DNA of 64,000 nt from Aphanomyces cochlioides (Eukaryota > Oomycota > Saprolegniomycetes > Saprolegniales > Verrucalvaceae). Shown here in pieces: positions 11,162 to 22,565 of the stretch. Below the pieces are notes generated by a model. It ran no database searches. It was not told where the DNA came from and worked only from the letters and a program-made list of their open reading frames with translations. The DNA lies in the NCBI GenBank assembly GCA_019828595.1, contig JAHQRK010000003.1:2232001-2296000 (forward strand). Direction: 5' to 3'. The position numbers and the translations under genes are program-made. Every line of letters starts with the position of its first letter. The stretch's first letter is position 1.

Positions 11162-14100
11162 TTAGAGTTGATCGTCCTCCAAATCGAGGGGATCAATTTC
11201 GTCGGCGTTCATGGAGTGGTGAGCTTTGCTGCAGAGCTCGTCGATGTGGTAATTGTTGGTGATGCTTTTGAGCATCGAGATGGCCGACAAGACGGGAGCC
11301 GGCAAAGTGAACTTCTCGAGATTGTCGCTGAAGTTTTCGATCAAAGCAAACAGCGACCAGTCCGTCAAGCAGTTGGTGTCAGGCAATCTTGTTGCTTCTT
11401 GGTTCAATAGAACAGTCAGTGCCTCCGAGTTTGTGTAGAGGTCTGGGGCCCGATTTGAGAGGAATAAGTCAATCGTAGCAAGTGCAAAGAGGATGCGCTT
11501 GATCTCTGGTATGTCCGTGGTCAATTCTTCCAAGATTTCTGACGGGTGAATCTTGTATTGAGCCATGAAGTTGACGTGATGTTTGTAGTTGTGAGGCTTG
11601 CCTTGAGCTTTTAACAAAGCCATCTTGCGCTCAATAGTCTTGGTTGCAACAAGTGACTGAAACAAACTGAGGTCTTCATCTTGTGCGTACATAGCATGTG
11701 CAACGAGCTGAGGATCATCTCGCAAAATGCGTTGACATTCGGTGATACTGCCTTCGACTTTCTTGTCTCGAATGATCTTCTTCGCCAATTCGAGGTGGGC
11801 TGCAGCAGACTTGTTAAGTCGTTGTTTCTTCGCTTTGCCTTTGGTCTTTTTCGGGCGTGGCGCACTTGAATCTTCCAATACAATTCGAGGCACTGCAAAG
11901 TCTTCAAACGAGAGTTCCACGTCGTCTTCTTCGAGGATATGAAAACGGTTGGATGTCGGCAGGGGATCCAAACGTGGGGACGAAGGCAAAGTACGTTTTG
12001 GAGCTGGTCCAGACCGGTAGCCCGTTACCAATTGAAGGTCCAGCGAGTTCTTGGGCTGCTCACTTGGTGGAGCAAGAGCGGGCGATTCGTTGGTAGACAT
12101 TTCCACATCTTCTTGTTGTTTGTCTTGTCCATTGTTGTTAGGGGGATCGCTGTCACCAGACATATCGACATCAGAGCCATGAGAAGGAGCTGTTGGCTGT
12201 GGTTGTTCATCTTGACGATCTCCAGATGCCTCAGTTGAGTCGGCCTCGCCTTCCGCATTTGTTCCAGGGTCTTGATCATGATAGTCTCCATCATGTTCAG
12301 GTTCTTTCTCTCCTGACGGAGGAGATTTTGCCGCTGCCTTGGCCGCTTTTGCCTTCGCATTTTCAGCCTTGGCCTCTGCACGTCGTGAAACAATCGACGG
12401 AGGCAATGTCTTGTTCAGAGCAGCGATCTTGTGCTGAAACACGACGACAAAAGGCTGACCCGACGGATCCGTAATGGTGATTTCGCGTAGTGCGTCGCCG
12501 GATTTTGGCACCAACACTGCTGGAGGCGCAGGTGACTTGAAAATGACTCTCAAATGCGGCGACTTGATGTTCTGACCAGCAGTAGGGTTGAATGCTGCTA
12601 TCACTGACTTGGTCAATGCAGCCATTTTCTTGACAATTGCCTTGGCCATCGAAGGGTGACTGACCTTGTTGAACGTAACATAGTAGTTGTTGCCATAACG
12701 CGAGTACTTGGGAACCAGGAAGTCTTTGCCACCAAGTCGAAACGTTGTGCCTCCCATTTCCACGCACGTAGACAAGTTGTAACTTGAGATCACAATGGTA
12801 TGTGGGTTCTTCTTGTGGATCAAAATGTTCGGAAATTTGGAGCCCCATAACGAACCAGGATTTTCCTTGACAAATTGATCGCAGATGACTTTTTCGGACC
12901 AGTCCTTGTAGGCTTCGCCCAACTTGACTGTGAGCTCGTACACTTGGGACTGGGGGGTGAGCAAAATGTTTTCAATGAAGGCGTCCATGTCACCAGAGTC
13001 TTTGTAGAATGCGTCCGCCATGGCCTCGCATCGCGCAATATCGTCATCGGCAATAGCATGAGCACCAGTGTTGCGATGTTTCGCGCCTTTGGGGGCATTG
13101 CCTTGCTTGGAATCTTTCTTGGACGAAGCTGAATCCTTGCCGGGAGTCTTTTGCGTCCATGGATTGGCCTTTTCAGCGTTTTGTTGCTCTTGATCGCCTT
13201 GTATTTTGTCTGCCGCGGTAGGAGGATCAACAGCGCCATTTCCTTGAGCAACGGATTTGTCGACAATGTCTTGATTTGACTGGTCATTGTCATTGTTTGT
13301 CGATTGTTCCTCTTGAATAACTTCTCCAGGAGTATCACACGGCTTCGCTTGGCCGTTAATGTCGCCTGACCCATCCACCTCAGAGTGAATTTGAGTATTT
13401 CCCTCGTCGGTTAAGGCCTCGGTTTCAGTAGAATCCTTCCCCTCGGCGTCTCCAGAGACCATATCCACGTCCTCTTGAGATTTTTCTTCTTCCTCTCCCG
13501 TTCTAGGAGGCTCAGCACAGGGGGCGACGCGGTTGGTGGCTGCTGGCTCAGTCCCATTGGTCACGAGAAAGGCCGGGGCCAGACCCCCAGTGACAGGGGT
13601 AGAAGGGGAATCCATGCCATCCCCGCAGCACGGTGACTGGGGTACACCATTGCTCCGGCGAGAACCCAAATCGGGATACCGCCCCCGCCCCTCCGAAGAG
13701 GCCCCTGGGGGGAAGTAGACAGAACCGCAGGGTGTGCCCATAGGGGGGGGCCCTCGTAGCCTCTAGGGCTGGCATGGACCCCGTTTTCTCGCCGCCTTCA
13801 CTGGGGATCGACTCCAATTGGAGTCCAGGGAAGCAGCCACCACAGGCACAAGGCCCCAGTGGTTCGCCCTCCTGAGTGAGGGCTTCGCTAGACAAGTTAA
13901 CGACAGTGGTCTGGGGGTCAACCACTGACCCACTGAGGTTGACCCCCCCTGGAACTCCGGCGAGTGGAGCACCAGGTGAAGCGCTGGTGGAGCGAGACGC
14001 AGATTGGTCTCCAGAGACGCTGTTGGGGTCGAACTCGACCTCCACTTCGGCCCTAGGGTTAGGTGTAGAGACATTACTCACACCACTTCCGCCATCCTGA

Positions 14101-14201
14101 TTGGACGACGAAAGTGGGTGAGGTGATACAATACCTGGAATGATGGTGACTCCGTGAGTGTTGGTCTCACGGAGCTCGGAACAGCTGTTGGCGTTGGACA
14201 T
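11162..14201 (-). pseudogene. ORF1 (gag-like), one frameshift, copy E
   Basis: The ORF1 frame runs from the ATG at 14201 to the TAA at 11162 but is broken once. The G run at 13743-13750 has 8 G, where copies F, H, P and Q have 7. This shifts the frame after about residue 150, and the remaining ~855 codons are open. The break is a single-base homopolymer length change. It could be a real mutation, programmed slippage or a sequencing error. Apart from it, the product would match the 1012-aa ORF1 of copy P. Confidence 0.85.
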
Positions 14202-14262
14202 TTTGAGCGCGGCGGCACTTGATAACTTCTTGACTTGAGGGGTACGAGGCAAATTCGGAAGT

Positions 14263-17200
14263 AGGGACAAAATTGGCTTGGCGGCAGGCACGGTTGATTT
14301 TGTCGAACAAGATCGAAGCTGGCCAAACTCGCTGACACGGAGTCAACAAATGCGACAACTTCGTGATGTGAAGCGAAGCCAATACATTGGCTTGGTCTTG
14401 CGTCGATGTAGAGCACTGATCGTATAGGTCTTCGAGTCCAGGCAGATACGAGTTGTGCCAAAGGGGAATATCCAAAGATGAGATGTGATTTGGACAGCCG
14501 TACGGAGTCCAGCGGGATTCAAACCAGCTACTCAATAAGGCTTTCCACATTGGAGTGATATTGGGATTCTTGTACAGTTGTCTGATGAATGCAGAAGAGC
14601 CATTTGCCAAGAGGAGATCTCGGGGGGAACCCCATGGATGAAAAGCCTTCTCGAGGAGAGTATAGCCCGGCGTAATCCAGGCGGACATGGCAGACTTGCG
14701 GGGTGGGGTGGTGATGGCTTGAATGCATCTGATCATGACAGAGCGGTTGTGTTGTTGCCATAAAGCAAGTGCATGGTGCAGGCCTAAGCCACCGGACTTC
14801 TTCGGCATGAATAGGATCTCCTTTTTGATCAAACGGAGGCCATGGACAGAGGAGGATGGGTTGATTTCTTCACCATGCATAAATTGAAGCATGGCCTTGT
14901 CGATCTTTTTGGCCAGGTCTTTGTCGGCAGGGACAAAAGCCAGTTGGTACCATAACACAGGCAGACATATGCTGTGCAGGATAGTGACTTTTCCGGCCAT
15001 GGTTCGAGCCTTGTAGAGCCACAAAGACAAGCGAGCCACAAACTTCTCAAACACGTAATTGAAACGTGCCAATGGAGAAAGATTGGGCGCAACCAAGATA
15101 CCAAGAGCCTTCACGGGACTGTCGGAAGTAACTTGTAGTGAGGCAAGGTTCCCATTCAACTGGCTGTAGGTCAGAATTTGGGTCTTGTCTACGTTGAGTC
15201 GGAAACCAGACTTGTCGCAAAAGGTTTGAACCAATGCAAGCTGCCGGTGGAGGCACGTCTCATTTGCCGCATAGAGTTGCGAGTCGTCGGCAAAGTAACT
15301 CCCAGTGTGGTAGCGATCCCCACACTTGATGCCATAGTTGGAGTGTTGCCGTAGGAGTTGGCACATCGGTTCCAAAGCGATCACAAACAGAAGTGGCGAC
15401 AGTGGATCACCTTGCAACACACCGCGTGAGATGTGAACTGGCTTGGACAAGAAGCCGTTCACCAAGATGCGAGACTTGCGGCCCGAGTACAGTACGCGAA
15501 CCATGTCAACAAAGGTTTCGGGAAAGCCATAGTGACGGAGGACGCGGAGCAAGTACGCGTGGTCCACGCGATCAAAAGCTTTCTCAAAGTCAAGCAGTGC
15601 CACCATCGAGGACGGACTGTGTAGTTTGATGTGGTGCAGCATGTCATCCAGTCGTGCAATATTGGTTTGGATATTGCTTCGACGGATAAAGCCTTGCTGG
15701 TCCGGGTGGATGATGTGTCGAATGTGGCGCTGGAGTCGATAAGCCAGAATACTCGTCAGGATTTTCACATCCGTGTTGAGTAGGCTAATGGGCCGATAGT
15801 TCTTGGCTTGTGACTTGTGGCCTTTCTTGTGCAGCAACACCAGCGTACTGACAAGTTGCATGGGAGTCAAGCGAGGGTGAGAATGGAGCTGGTGTGTGAA
15901 TAGCAGCTCCAATACCAACGACCACTTGTGAGGTGCAAGTTTGAGGACTTCGAATGGCAGAGCGTTGGGACCTGGCGCTGAGTTCGAACTGCTGTGTCGA
16001 ATAGCATGATAGAACTCGTTGGCGCGCAAGGGAGCCGACAGCTCTTTCTGGGCTTGCTCTGGCAGTTGCTTGTGTCGAGTCAATGGGGTCAGAAATGACG
16101 ACACTTCGTCTCCAGATCGCTGCACCTCGGGAGCTGCAAACAAGTCCTTGTAGTAGTCGACCAGGACGTCAGACATGCCTTGTTGATTGGAGACAACATT
16201 TCCATTGACATCCACCAACTCTTTGAAGACTGTCTTCTTCAAGGGGGTAGGGACAGGGGACATGAAGTGGAACTTGGACGAGCGCTCTGCTTTGTACAAG
16301 TGAAGTTGGAACGCCTGGTCTTGACGAAACTGCTTGTCTCGATCTTGCAGCTCGTGAATTTGCTTTTGAAGGTCTCGCACTCGATCCACCAGCACTGAAT
16401 CTTGACGCATGTTGGGGACTTGCAAAAGCGAAGCGATCTCGACAGCTAACTTCTTCAACGGCAGACGTTGTTTCTCCAATCGTTGAGAATGGAATTCTTT
16501 GAGTTGGGAGCGGATATCATTGACCAGCATGTCGTAGGCCTTGGAGATATTGTGGAATGTTGGAGACTTGTCCAAAAATCGATCCAGACATCCATGAACA
16601 ATCTCGGCCGCTCGTGGTAGACGAAGTAGCCAAGTTGGAGCTTTCCATGATCCAGAGCCATGGCGCAATGTTTGACGCTTTGTGATGATACGACAAGCCA
16701 CGTGGTCAGCCTGTGGAACGTGTGGCATGTGCGTCGCCTTCCAATGACGAAGACCCGCCAAGGTGGACGAACAAAAGATGTAGTCGAGTCGGTTGGTGAG
16801 TGTGGGACTTGTGAAGGCTCGTGCCACGGGGTTTTGACGGCGAAACAGATCCACCAGAGACAAACTGTGCATCCATTGTTCCAGTTGAAGGGTGCCGGCC
16901 ATGGTGGAGGTGCTGGGTCTCAACGAATCCAAATCTTTGTTGAGAGTGCAGTTGAAATCTCCTCCAACAATGTGGAGCGCATGTGGAGGAAAGTCGCGTG
17001 GCAATTCTTCGAAGTAACTTGCTCGTTCTTGGAAGGCTGCCGGCGCATAGATATTGTGGAGAACGACTGTCAGTGGACCCAGAGTACATCGCACTTGTAG
17101 ATAACGACCACGAAGCACTGGGTTGTCATGAGGGACTTGAGTGGCGTTCTTCAAAGGAGAGTGAGGATGTATCAACGTAGCCAGACCTCCAGTGGCTGGC

Positions 17201-17466
17201 GACGTGGATACTTCAGGGTAAATAGGCTCTTCAAAGAACAAAGAGCCTTCGTGGTTTGTGATGCGTTGCCAATGGAACGCAACACGGTCGTGGAGACTTG
17301 GCGTGCGGAAACGGGTTTCTTGGATAAAGGAAACGTCGTGAACACTTGATAGTTTGTCGAGGATGTACCGATGACTGTTGGAGAAGCCATTGGTGTTGAG
17401 GGAGATGATTTGTGGGTCCCAGTCCACGAGTTCAGTTGGGACATCGGAGAAGTTGTTGTCACTCAT
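14263..17466 (-). pseudogene. ORF2, 3'-truncated (residues 1-1068), copy F
   Basis: The start ATG is at 17466. Endonuclease and RT motifs are complete and uninterrupted (GGDFN, LLDFEKAFD, FADD). The frame leaves the ORF2 sequence at 14263 and reads 34 foreign codons into the leader and ORF1 start of E before stopping at 14167. The thumb-distal region and the zinc motif are lost. A truncated EN-RT protein of about 1100 aa is possible in principle. The truncation is by fusion to the next copy and not by mutation. Confidence 0.85.
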
Positions 17467-17544
17467 CACGAGTACAGATGAAAATGAGTAGAATGGAGGG
17501 GTCAGAGGGGAGGTTGAAATGGATTGAAGCAGGGGATAGAAGCC

Positions 17545-20500
17545 TTAGAGTTGATCGTCCTCCAAATCGAGGGGATCAATTTCGTCGGCGTTCATGGAGT
17601 GGTGAGCTTTGCTGCAGAGCTCGTCGATGTGGTAATTGTTGGTGATGCTTTTGAGCATCGAGATGGCCGACAAGACGGGAGCCGGCAAAGTGAACTTCTC
17701 GAGATTGTCGCTGAAGTTTTCGATCAAAGCAAACAGCGACCAGTCCGTCAAGCAGTTGGTGTCAGGCAATCTTGTTGCTTCTTGGTTCAATAGAACAGTC
17801 AGTGCCTCCGAGTTTGTGTAGAGGTCTGGGGCCCGATTTGAGAGGAATAAGTCAATCGTAGCAAGTGCAAAGAGGATGCGCTTGATCTCTGGTATGTCCG
17901 TGGTCAATTCTTCCAAGATTTCTGACGGGTGAATCTTGTATTGAGCCATGAAGTTGACGTGATGTTTGTAGTTGTGAGGCTTGCCTTGAGCTTTTAACAA
18001 AGCCATCTTGCGCTCAATAGTCTTGGTTGCAACAAGTGACTGAAACAAACTGAGGTCTTCATCTTGTGCGTACATAGCATGTGCAACGAGCTGAGGATCA
18101 TCTCGCAAAATGCGTTGACATTCGGTGATACTGCCTTCGACTTTCTTGTCTCGAATGATCTTCTTCGCCAATTCGAGGTGGGCTGCAGCAGACTTGTTAA
18201 GTCGTTGTTTCTTCGCTTTGCCTTTGGTCTTTTTCGGGCGTGGCGCACTTGAATCTTCCAATACAATTCGAGGCACTGCAAAGTCTTCAAACGAGAGTTC
18301 CACGTCGTCTTCTTCGAGGATATGAAAACGGTTGGATGTCGGCAGGGGATCCAAACGTGGGGACGAAGGCAAAGTACGTTTTGGAGCTGGTCCAGACCGG
18401 TAGCCCGTTACCAATTGAAGGTCCAGCGAGTTCTTGGGCTGCTCACTTGGTGGAGCAAGAGCGGGCGATTCGTTGGTAGACATTTCCACATCTTCTTGTT
18501 GTTTGTCTTGTCCATTGTTGTTAGGGGGATCGCTGTCACCAGACATATCGACATCAGAGCCATGAGAAGGAGCTGTTGGCTGTGGTTGTTCATCTTGACC
18601 ATCTCCAGATGCCTCAGTTGAGTCGGCCTCGCCTTCCGCATTTGTTCCAGGGTCTTGATCATGATCGTCTCCATCATGTTCAGGTTCTTTTTCTCCTGAC
18701 GGAGGAGATTTTGCCGCTGCCTTGGCCACTTTTGCCTTCGCTTTTTCTGCCTTGGCCACTTTTGCCTTCGCTTTTTCAGCCTTGGCCTCTGCACGTCGTG
18801 AAACAATCGACGGAGGCAATGTCTTGTTCAGAGCAGCGATCTTGTGCTGAAACACGACGACAAAAGGCTGACCCGACGGATCCGTAATGGTGATTTCGCG
18901 TAGTGCGTCGCCGGATTTTGGCACCAACACTGCTGGAGGTGCAGGCGACTTGAAAATGACTCTCAAATGCGGCGACTTGATGTTCTGACCAGCAGTAGGG
19001 TTGAATGCTGCTATCACTGACTTGGTCAATGCAGCCATTTTCTTGACAATCGCCTTGGCCATCGAAGGGTGACTGACCTTGTTGAACGTAACGTAGTAGT
19101 TGTTGCCATAACGCGAGTACTTGGGAACCAGGAAGTCTTTGCCACCAAGTCGAAACGTTGTGCCTCCCATTTCCACGCACGTAGACAAGTTGTAACTTGA
19201 GATCACAATGGTATGTGGGTTCTTCTTGTGGATCAAAATGTTCGGAAATTTGGAGCCCCATAACGAACCAGGATTTTCCTTGACAAATTGATCGCAGATG
19301 ACTTTTTCGGACCAGTCCTTGTAGGCTTCGCCCAACTTGACTGTGAGCTCGTACACTTGGGACTGGGGGGTGAGCAAAATGTTTTCAATGAAGGCGTCCA
19401 TGTCACCAGAGTCTTTGTAGAATGTGTCCGCCATGGCCTCGCATCGCGCAATATCATCATCGGCAATAGCATGAGCACCAGTGTTGCGGTGTTTCGCGCC
19501 TTTGGGAGCATTGCCTTGCTTGGAATCTTTCTTGGACGAAGCTGAATCCTTGCCGGGAGTCTTTTGCGTCCATGGATTGGCCTTTTCAGCGTTTTGTTGC
19601 TCTTGATCGCCTTGTATTTTGTCTGCCGCGGTAGGAGGATCAACAGCGCCATTTCCTTGAGCAACGGATTTGTCGACAATGTCTTGATTTGACTGGTCAT
19701 TGTCATTGTTTGTCGATTGTTCCTCTTGAATAACTTCTCCAGGAGTATCACACGGCTTCGCTTGGCCGTTAATGTCGCCTGACCCATCCACCTCAGAGTG
19801 AATTTGAGTATTTCCCTCGTCGGTTAAGGCCTCGGTTTCAGTAGAATCCTTCCCCTCGGCGTCTCCAGAGACCATATCCACGTCCTCTTGAGATTTTTCT
19901 TCTTCCTCTCCCGTTCTAGGAGGCTCAGCACAGGGGGCGACGCGGTTGGTGGCTGCTGGCTCAGTCCCATTGGTCACGAGAAAGGCCGGGGCCAGACCCC
20001 CAGTGACAGGGGTAGAAGGGGAATCCATGCCATCCCCGCAGCACGGTGACTGGGGTACACCATTGCTCCGGCGAGAACCCAAATCGGGATACCGCCCCCG
20101 CCCCTCCGAAGAGGCCCCTGGGGGGAAGTAGACAGAACCGCAGGGTGTGCCCATAGGGGGGGCCCTCGTAGCCTCTAGGGCTGGCATGGACCCCGTTTTC
20201 TCGCCGCCTTCACTGGGGATCGACTCCAATTGGAGTCCAGGGAAGCAGCCACCACAGGCACAAGGCCCCAGTGGTTCGCCCTCCTGAGTGAGGGCTTCGC
20301 TAGACAAGTTAACGACAGTGGTCTGGGGGTCAACCACTGACCCACTGAGGTTGACCCCCCCTGGAACTCCGGCGAGTGGAGCACCAGGTGAAGCGCTGGT
20401 GGAGCGAGACGCAGATTGGTCTCCAGAGACGCTGTTAGGGTCGAACTCGACCTCCACTTCGGCCCTAGGGTTAGGTGTAGAGACATTACTCACACCACTT

Positions 20501-20613
20501 CCGCCATCCTGATTGGACGACGAAAGTGGGTGAGGTGATACAATACCTGGAATGATGGTGACTCCGTGAGTGTTGGTCTCACGGAGCTCGGAACAGCTGT
20601 TGGCGTTGGACAT
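17545..20613 (-). CDS. ORF1 (gag-like), intact, 1022 aa, copy F
   Basis: The frame is open from the ATG at 20613 to the TAA at 17545. It is ten residues longer than ORF1 of P, because a 30-bp unit in the Lys/Ala-rich stretch is duplicated (AEKAKAKVAK twice, near 18720-18779). Order of regions: disordered Ser/Pro/Gly-rich N-terminus (1-250); acidic Glu/Gln/Asn/Asp-rich part (250-400); conserved block (about 400-600, containing FRLGGKDFLVPKY and LRVIFKS); Lys/Ala-rich linker; acidic linker with EDVEMS; and a helical C-terminus ending DLEDDQL. No CCHC knuckle is visible. A role as RNA-binding gag-like protein is inferred from its place upstream of ORF2. Confidence 0.88.
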   Translation of the reverse strand: MSNANSCSELRETNTHGVTIIPGIVSPHPLSSSNQDGGSGVSNVSTPNPRAEVEVEFDPNSVSGDQSASRSTSASPGAPLAGVPGGVNLSGSVVDPQTTVVNLSSEALTQEGEPLGPCACGGCFPGLQLESIPSEGGEKTGSMPALEATRAPPMGTPCGSVYFPPGASSEGRGRYPDLGSRRSNGVPQSPCCGDGMDSPSTPVTGGLAPAFLVTNGTEPAATNRVAPCAEPPRTGEEEEKSQEDVDMVSGDAEGKDSTETEALTDEGNTQIHSEVDGSGDINGQAKPCDTPGEVIQEEQSTNNDNDQSNQDIVDKSVAQGNGAVDPPTAADKIQGDQEQQNAEKANPWTQKTPGKDSASSKKDSKQGNAPKGAKHRNTGAHAIADDDIARCEAMADTFYKDSGDMDAFIENILLTPQSQVYELTVKLGEAYKDWSEKVICDQFVKENPGSLWGSKFPNILIHKKNPHTIVISSYNLSTCVEMGGTTFRLGGKDFLVPKYSRYGNNYYVTFNKVSHPSMAKAIVKKMAALTKSVIAAFNPTAGQNIKSPHLRVIFKSPAPPAVLVPKSGDALREITITDPSGQPFVVVFQHKIAALNKTLPPSIVSRRAEAKAEKAKAKVAKAEKAKAKVAKAAAKSPPSGEKEPEHDGDDHDQDPGTNAEGEADSTEASGDGQDEQPQPTAPSHGSDVDMSGDSDPPNNNGQDKQQEDVEMSTNESPALAPPSEQPKNSLDLQLVTGYRSGPAPKRTLPSSPRLDPLPTSNRFHILEEDDVELSFEDFAVPRIVLEDSSAPRPKKTKGKAKKQRLNKSAAAHLELAKKIIRDKKVEGSITECQRILRDDPQLVAHAMYAQDEDLSLFQSLVATKTIERKMALLKAQGKPHNYKHHVNFMAQYKIHPSEILEELTTDIPEIKRILFALATIDLFLSNRAPDLYTNSEALTVLLNQEATRLPDTNCLTDWSLFALIENFSDNLEKFTLPAPVLSAISMLKSITNNYHIDELCSKAHHSMNADEIDPLDLEDDQL
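18720..18779 (-). repeat. 30-bp tandem duplication inside ORF1 of copy F
   Basis: Two direct units of 30 bp, differing by one base, encode AEKAKAKVAK twice. Other copies have one unit. The change keeps the frame and probably arose by slippage in the repetitive Lys/Ala codons. Confidence 0.75.
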
Positions 20614-20676
20614 TTTGAGCGCGGCGGCACTTGATAACTTCTTGACTTGAGGGGTACGAGGCAAATTCGGAAGTTC

Positions 20677-22487
20677 GCAATATTGGTTTGGATATTGCTT
20701 CGACGGATAAAGCCTTGCTGGTCCGGGTGGATGATGTGTCGAATGTGGCGCTGGAGTCGATAAGCCAGAATACTCGTCAGGATTTTCACATCCGTGTTGA
20801 GTAGGCTAATGGGTCGATAGTTCTTGGCTTGTGACTTGGGGCCTTTCTTGTGCAGCAACACCAGCGTACTGACAAGTTGCATGGGAGTCAAGCGAGGGTG
20901 AGAATGGAGCTGGTGTGTGAATAGCAGCTCCAATACCAACGACCACTTGTGAGGTGCAAGTTTGAGGACTTCGAATGGCAGAGCGTTGGGACCTGGCGCT
21001 GAGTTCGAACTGCTGTGTCGAATAGCATGATAGAACTCGTTGGCGCGCAAGGGAGCCGACAGCTCTTTCTGGGCTTGCTCTGGCAGTTGCTTGTGTCGAG
21101 TCAATGGGGTCAGAAATGACGACACTTCGTCTCCAGATCGCTGCACCTCGGGAGCTGCAAACAAGTCCTTGTAGTAGTCGACCAGGACGTCAGACATGCC
21201 TTGTTGATTGGAGACAACATTTCCATTGACATCCACCAACTCTTTGAAGACTGTCTTCTTCAAGGGGGTAGGGACAGGGGACATGAAGTGGAACTTGGAC
21301 GAGCGCTCTGCTTTGTACAAGTGAAGTTGGAACGCCTGGTCTTGACGAAACTGCTTGTCTCGATCTTGCAGCTCGTGAATTTGCTTTTGAAGGTCTCGCA
21401 CTCGATCCACCAGCACTGAATCTTGACGCATGTTGGGGACTTGCAAAAGCGAAGCGATCTCGACAGCTAACTTCTTCAACGGCAGACGTTGTTTCTCCAA
21501 TCGTTGAGAATGGAATTCTTTGAGTTGGGAGCGGATATCATTGACCAGCATGTCGTAGGCCTTGGAGATATTGTGGAATGTTGGAGACTTGTCCAAAAAT
21601 CGATCCAGACATCCATGAACAATCTCGGCCGCTCGTGGTAGACGAAGTAGCCAAGTTGGAGCTTTCCATGATCCAGAGCCATGGCGCAATGTTTGACGCT
21701 TTGAGATGATACGACAAGCCACGTGGTCAGCCTGTGGAACGTGTGGCATGTGCGTCGCCTTCCAATGACGAAGACCCGCCAAGGTGGACGAACAAAAGAT
21801 GTAGTCGAGTCGGTTGGTGAGTGTGGGACTTGTGAAGGCTCGTGCCACGGGGTTTTGACGGCGAAACAGATCCACCAGAGACAAACTGTGCATCCATTGT
21901 TCCAGTTGAAGGGTGCCGGCCATGGTGGAGGTACTGGGTCTCAACGAATCCAAATCTTTGTTGAGAGTGCAGTTGAAATCTCCTCCAACAATGTGGAGCG
22001 CATGTGGAGGAAAGTCGCGTGGCAATTCTTCGAAGTAACTTGCTCGTTCTTGGAAGGCTGCCGGCGCATAGATATTGTGGAGAACGACTGTCAGTGGACC
22101 CAGAGTACATCGCACTTGTAGATAACGACCACGAAGCACTGGTTTGTCATGAGGGACTTGAGTGGCGTTCTTCAAAGGAGAGTGAGGATGTATCAACGTA
22201 GCCAGACCTCCAGTGGCTGGCGACGTGGATACTTCAGGGTAAATAGGCTCTTCAAAGAACAAAGAGCCTTCGTGGTTTGTGATGCGTTGCCAATGGAACG
22301 CAACACGGTCGTGGAGACTTGGCGTGCGGAAACGGGTTTCTTGGATAAAGGAAACGTCGTGAACACTTGATAGTTTGTCGAGGATGTACCGATGACTGTT
22401 GGAGAAGCCATTGGTGTTGAGGGAGATGATTTGTGGGTCCCAGTCCACGAGTTCAGTTGGGACATCGGAGAAGTTGTTGTCACTCAT
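20677..22487 (-). pseudogene. ORF2, 3'-truncated (residues 1-603), copy G
   Basis: The start is the ATG at 22487. The endonuclease domain is complete, and the RT is cut off after QQGFIRRSNIQTNIA, before the catalytic LLDFEKAFD and FADD motifs. The frame then reads through the seam into copy F in an unrelated frame and stops at 20490. The product could at most be an endonuclease with a partial RT. Confidence 0.83.
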
Positions 22488-22565
22488 CACGAGTACAGAT
22501 GAAAATGAGTAGAATGGAGGGGTCAGAGGGGAGGTTGAAATGGATTGAAGCAGGGGATAGAAGCC

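Larger units (their letters stand above)
6882..14262 (-). mobile_element. full-length LINE copy E (7381 bp)
   Basis: Complete from the 3' terminus (TTAA at 6882 on the plus strand, after the GG of D) to the 5' terminus (ACTTCCG, ending at 14262). ORF2 is open; ORF1 has one frameshift. At its 5' end the copy is fused directly to the interior of ORF2 of copy F. The 3' UTR has one change (GCATCG instead of GCCTCG) in the 14-nt motif that pairs with the 5' end. Confidence 0.92.
14263..20674 (-). mobile_element. LINE copy F, 3'-truncated, fused to the 5' end of E
   Basis: The copy has a complete 5' end (20674), ORF1 and spacer, and ORF2 only to codon ~1068. The sense strand then passes directly into the 5' terminus of E (CCAATTTTGTCCCT | ACTTCCG). 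The 3' third of ORF2 and the 3' UTR are absent from this side and are not found next to E's other end. F and E therefore look like one composite unit, not an ordinary nested insertion with both flanks present. F shares a private T at the IPLWH codon (14469 region) with copy I. Confidence 0.88.
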
